Shown one piece after another: positions 5,533 through 8,504 of a stretch of DNA of 8,504 nucleotides. Positions within the stretch are counted from its first letter, which is position 1, and each line of letters begins with the position of its first letter. The stretch is from Anaerolineae bacterium (GTDB lineage Bacteria > Chloroflexota > Anaerolineae > 4572-78 > NAK82): contig JAUVRU010000054.1 of assembly GCA_030597485.1 (NCBI GenBank), forward strand, positions 1 to 8,504. The letters are read 5' to 3'. A program made the position numbers and the translations under genes. The notes under the pieces were generated by a model, which was not told where the DNA came from, searched no databases, and worked only from the letters and a program-made list of their open reading frames with translations.

Positions 5533-5844
5533 ATGGGCATTCCGCTCTATTGGTGGCTGGCCGTGGCTGCGGCCCTGTTTTGTCTCGGTTTGTATGGTGC
5601 CCTGTCGCGCAAGAACGCCATCGGCGTGCTGCTGGGCATCGAGCTGATGCTGAACGCGGTGAACATCAATCTGGTGGTCTTCTGGCGCTATATCACTCCC
5701 CAGGCACTCACCGGTCAGATCTTTGCCATGTTCGTCATCGGCATTGCGGCAGCGGAGGCGGCGGCCGGCCTGGCCATCATCATCGCCGCCTACCGCCAGC
5801 GCGACACAGTCGTCGTGGATGAATTGGACATGATGCATTGGTAA
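5533..5844 (+). CDS. nuoK: NADH-quinone oxidoreductase subunit K
   Basis: 103 residues, ATG with GGAG (5520-5523) 9 nt upstream. NuoK (ND4L) is a three-helix subunit carrying two buried glutamates essential for proton transfer. Both are present: Glu37 in GVLLGIELMLNAVNIN and Glu75 in AAAEAAAGLAI. Helices lie at about 4-22, 28-50 and 61-86, followed by a polar tail YRQRDTVVVDELDMMHW. Length and motifs are entirely typical. Its GGAG lies directly after the second 19-bp repeat unit, and a heptanucleotide repeat begins 4 nt after its stop. Confidence 0.97.
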   Translation: MGIPLYWWLAVAAALFCLGLYGALSRKNAIGVLLGIELMLNAVNINLVVFWRYITPQALTGQIFAMFVIGIAAAEAAAGLAIIIAAYRQRDTVVVDELDMMHW

Positions 5845-5848
5845 TGTT

Positions 5849-5890
5849 CAGTAGGCAGTAGGCAGTAGTCAGTAGACAGTAGTCAGTGGA
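5849..5890. repeat. Six tandem heptanucleotide units CAGTAGN after nuoK
   Basis: Units read CAGTAGG, CAGTAGG, CAGTAGT, CAGTAGA, CAGTAGT, CAGTGGA, then a partial CAG. Heptanucleotide tandem repeats of this kind are known from intergenic DNA of filamentous cyanobacteria (STRR elements), and similar ones occur in Chloroflexota. They are followed by a small hairpin CTGGC/GCCAG (5897-5901, 5906-5910). The rest of the 156-nt spacer (5845-6000) shows no gene; it ends with the nuoL ribosome binding site GAGGT (5991-5995). Confidence 0.85.
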
Positions 5891-6000
5891 CAGATGCTGG
5901 CGCTCGCCAGTCTGCAATCGGCGTAGGTTGTTTCTAACATAAGGGATCGGACGGGCGGAGCGCAATGTACTGTCTGGCTGCTCGCAATACGAGGTAACGC

Positions 6001-8163
6001 ATGGGATTCTTCTTCAACCTGACGCCTTTTGTGCCGCTCTTTCCTCTGTTGGCATTTGCGGTTATCATTCTCTTCACCCATCGCAACAACCGTCTCAGCT
6101 CCAACATCGCCATCGGCGGCATCACGCTGTCCACGGTGATAGCATGGGGGATCGTGGCGGCGACGATTGCGGGAGGCGAGCGCACACGCACGGAGGGCTG
6201 GCAATTGTCCATCCCCTGGCTGCCGGCCGGCACATCCGTGCTGGACATTGGCCTGGCGGTGGATGGTCTCTCGGCCGCAATGCTCTTTATGGTACCCTTT
6301 GTGTGTTTGATGATTTTCATCTACTCGCAAGGGTATATGAATCTGGGCAAGGCCAACCAGGACCCCCGCTACGCTCGCTTCTTCGCCTACATGTCCCTCT
6401 TCGCGGCCGGCATGTTGGGTCTGGTGGTGGCTCGAGACTTACTGTTCGCGTTCATCTCCTGGGAGGTGATGGGGCTCTGTTCGTATTTGTTGATCGGCTT
6501 CTGGTCATTCCGCAACCGCAACACCGAGGATCACATAGACGAAGCCCAGGTGGATCGGGCGAAGAAAGCCGGCCTGAAGGCGTTCATCACCACCGGCATC
6601 GGTGACGTTCTCCTCCTGGCTGGGATCGCGCTGCTTTATAGTTATACGGGCACGCTCACCTTCCGTGAGTTGTTTCAGCCAGAAACATTGGCAGCGTTGC
6701 AGCAGCAGACTTTGCTGGGAATGCCAGCGGTGACGGTCATCGCATTGCTCATCTTTGGCGGTGCGGTGGGCAAGAGTGCACAATTCCCGCTGCACGTCTG
6801 GCTGCCAGACGCAATGGAAGGCCCCACCCCGGTCTCAGCTCTCATCCACGCGGCCACGATGGTGGCAGCCGGTGTCTACCTGGTAGCGCGCACGATGCCC
6901 TTGTTCATTGCCGGGTTCGACTATACCAGCGCGCCCGCGTTGTATTGGGTGGCGATCATCGGGGCCATTACCGTGTTGTTGGGCGCCACCATCGGGCTGG
7001 CTCAGGATGACATCAAGCGGGTGTTGGCCTATTCCACCATCAGCCAGCTCGGGTACAGGATGATGGGACTGGGCCTGGGGGGGGTGGTAGTGGGCATCGT
7101 TCATCTGTTGACCCACGCCTTCTTCAAGGCACTCCTCTTTCTGGGTGCCGGCTCGGTTATCCACGGCATGGAGCATGGGCACCACGCTATGTCCCACCAT
7201 GCGCCGGGTGACCTGGCGGAGAGTCGGGAGGACGAAAGCTTCAATGCCAACGATATGAAGCAGATGGGAGGGCTCCGCCACAGAATGCCGCGCACGGTCT
7301 GGCCCTACTTGTTCGGCACGCTGGCGCTGGTGGGATTGGCACCATTCGCTGGCTTCTGGAGCAAAGACGAGATCCTGGGTGAGGCATTTGTGGGCTGGCA
7401 GCATACACTTGCCATTGATCACCATCTGTTGGTATGGCTAGCGGGGACAGTGGGGGTGTTCCTCACAGCCCTGTACATGGGCCGCCAGCTGGCTTTGGTG
7501 TTCTGGGGTAGACCGCGTCACCAGGCGGCTGCGCAGGCACACGAGTCACCTAACAGCAGGACCGTTCCCCTTATGATCCTGGCGGGTTTCGCACTTGTTG
7601 GCGGTTTCGCCAATGCACCTTTCCTGGGCAGTCCCCTTCATCACTTCATGGCGGATATTCACCAGGCCAGTCACTTGGTCAATGTGGCCGCCACGGAATT
7701 CAACTTTGTGGTGGCTGGCATGTCCACCATTCTGGCGGTGACGGGTCTGCTGGCAGGCTGGCTCCTCTATCGAAACTACCAAGCCGGCCAGGTGGAGCCG
7801 TTCAAGCGCTACCTGGGGCCGGTCTTCACCGTGCTGGAGCGCAAGTACTACATCGATGAATTCTACCAATTGGCTATCGTCCAGCCTGTCGTCTGGCTGG
7901 CTGACCAGGTCTTCAACTTCGACTATCGGTGGGTCATAGATCCCTTCGTCAACCTGGTGGCCGCAATCGGGCGGTGGGCCGCTGACATCTCCGGAGTGTT
8001 CGACAGCGTGGCAATCGACACCTTCCTGGTAGAAGGTGTGGCCAGAGCGTTCAACGCCGCAGGACGCTGGCTGCGATACACCCAGACCGGCCGGGTACAG
8101 AACTACCTGTTAGTCGTGGTCGTAACTGTCTTGATGCTGGTGGGGCTATACCTGTATCTCTGA
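6001..8163 (+). CDS. nuoL: NADH-quinone oxidoreductase subunit L
   Basis: 720 residues, ATG with GAGGT 5 nt upstream. NuoL (ND5) is the distal antiporter-like proton-pumping subunit of complex I, with a long lateral helix along the membrane arm. Key residues by family comparison: Glu155 in SWEVMGLCSYLLIGFW, Lys258 in GKSAQFPLHVWLPDAMEGP, His283 in ALIHAATMVAAGVY, His368, His372 and Lys376 in HLLTHAFFKALLF, and Lys455 in FWSKDEI. Thus the proton path is intact. The C-terminal part has the KYYIDEFYQ block (615-623), the lateral-helix region and QTGRVQNY (695-702) with a final membrane helix. It is longer than E. coli NuoL (613 residues), mainly from a His-rich loop at 388-430 after TM helix HAFFKALLFLGAGSVIHG and a longer C-terminal part. 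nuoM starts 21 nt downstream. Confidence 0.97.
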   Translation: MGFFFNLTPFVPLFPLLAFAVIILFTHRNNRLSSNIAIGGITLSTVIAWGIVAATIAGGERTRTEGWQLSIPWLPAGTSVLDIGLAVDGLSAAMLFMVPFVCLMIFIYSQGYMNLGKANQDPRYARFFAYMSLFAAGMLGLVVARDLLFAFISWEVMGLCSYLLIGFWSFRNRNTEDHIDEAQVDRAKKAGLKAFITTGIGDVLLLAGIALLYSYTGTLTFRELFQPETLAALQQQTLLGMPAVTVIALLIFGGAVGKSAQFPLHVWLPDAMEGPTPVSALIHAATMVAAGVYLVARTMPLFIAGFDYTSAPALYWVAIIGAITVLLGATIGLAQDDIKRVLAYSTISQLGYRMMGLGLGGVVVGIVHLLTHAFFKALLFLGAGSVIHGMEHGHHAMSHHAPGDLAESREDESFNANDMKQMGGLRHRMPRTVWPYLFGTLALVGLAPFAGFWSKDEILGEAFVGWQHTLAIDHHLLVWLAGTVGVFLTALYMGRQLALVFWGRPRHQAAAQAHESPNSRTVPLMILAGFALVGGFANAPFLGSPLHHFMADIHQASHLVNVAATEFNFVVAGMSTILAVTGLLAGWLLYRNYQAGQVEPFKRYLGPVFTVLERKYYIDEFYQLAIVQPVVWLADQVFNFDYRWVIDPFVNLVAAIGRWAADISGVFDSVAIDTFLVEGVARAFNAAGRWLRYTQTGRVQNYLLVVVVTVLMLVGLYLYL

Positions 8164-8167
8164 CGTC

Positions 8168-8174
8168 AAGGAGG
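8168..8174 (+). promoter_or_regulatory. Ribosome binding site of nuoM
   Basis: AAGGAGG lies 10 nt before ATG at 8185, in the 21-nt gap after nuoL. It fixes the start of the truncated reading frame. Confidence 0.8.
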
Positions 8175-8184
8175 CAGCATACCT

Positions 8185-8504
8185 ATGAGTTTTCCGTTTC
8201 TAACTCTTATCACCTTCATTCCCCTGCTGGGCGCCGTGCTGGTGGCTCTTATCCCCGGCCAGCGGGAGCGGGAGTTCAAGTGGCTGGCGATAATCATCAG
8301 CCTTATCCCGCTGGTGTTATCTGTCGTGATCTGGGTGATGTATTCCGGTACCGGTGGGGGAATGGAGTTCGTGGAAGAGGCCATATGGATCCCCACCCTG
8401 GATGCCTATTACCGGATGGGGGTTGATGGCATCAGTCTTCCGCTGGTCTTCTTGACGACACTGCTAACGACTCTCTCCCTCTTCTATTCGTCGTATACCA
8501 TCAA
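8185..8504 (+). CDS. nuoM: NADH-quinone oxidoreductase subunit M, 5' part
   Basis: The first 106 codons; the frame is open to the window edge. NuoM (ND4) is the middle antiporter-like proton-pumping subunit. The visible part begins MSFPFLTLITFIPLLGAVLV, has a second helix near 33-52 (LAIIISLIPLVLSVVIWVMY), a polar stretch with an aromatic WIPTLDAYYRMG, and the diagnostic GVDGISLPLVFLTTLL segment (79-94) that opens helix 3 in NuoM proteins. NuoL-type proteins have a similar DGLS motif, but position after nuoL and the short first segments fit NuoM. A nuoN would be expected next, outside the window. Confidence 0.9.
   Translation, partial: MSFPFLTLITFIPLLGAVLVALIPGQREREFKWLAIIISLIPLVLSVVIWVMYSGTGGGMEFVEEAIWIPTLDAYYRMGVDGISLPLVFLTTLLTTLSLFYSSYTI

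Noticed and set aside
5482..5890. CRISPR array
   Set aside because: Tandem units follow each other directly with no spacers, and no cas genes are present.
5897..5910. Intrinsic terminator after nuoK
   Set aside because: The stem is 5 bp and no U-run follows; nuoL continues in the same direction.

Overview
The window shows two divergently transcribed blocks on GC-rich bacterial DNA, plus a small cytochrome gene. On the right (3223 to the window end, + strand) is a run of respiratory complex I (NADH:quinone oxidoreductase) membrane-arm genes in the order nuoA, nuoH, nuoJ, nuoK, nuoL, nuoM, the last cut by the window edge. On the left (minus strand, 575-2837) are two tandem FemAB-family peptidoglycan-bridge aminoacyl-ligase paralogues. 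The far left (182-580, +) holds a small lipoprotein-type cytochrome c whose 3' end overlaps the end of the second FemAB gene by 6 bp.

The organism is probably a member of the Chloroflexota (Anaerolineae-like). This is an inference from the style of the FemAB pair and long NuoL, TTG/GTG starts, and spacers rich in heptanucleotide tandem repeats and REP-like palindromes. No rRNA or other marker is present to confirm it.

Layout: 1-181, leader of the cytochrome with a possible promoter; 182-580, lipoprotein cytochrome c; 575-1651 (-), FemAB paralogue B; 1652-1763, spacer with two hairpins, one a perfect 13-bp palindrome touching the next ribosome binding site; 1764-2837 (-), FemAB paralogue A; 2838-3222, divergent control region with a predicted promoter on each side and several palindromes; 3223-8504, nuoA-H-J-K-L-M.

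How the genes work together: NuoA, H, J and K form the proximal membrane part of complex I (quinone-site base and first proton paths), and NuoL and NuoM are antiporter-like pumping subunits. The hydrophilic subunits (NuoB, C, D, I, E, F, G) that normally sit between A and H and between H and J are absent, so this is a membrane-arm-only cluster whose peripheral arm must be encoded elsewhere if the complex is functional. The FemAB enzymes would add amino acids to the peptidoglycan stem peptide. The cytochrome would carry electrons at the outer face of the membrane.

The least ordinary signal is around nuoJ. A 23-bp sequence covering its ribosome binding site and start codon is repeated in inverted orientation (22 of 23 matching) across its stop codon, followed by a second tandem partial copy. 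The transcript could therefore pair its two ends and close the nuoJ start site. The A-H, H-J and K-L spacers each carry a different heptanucleotide repeat.
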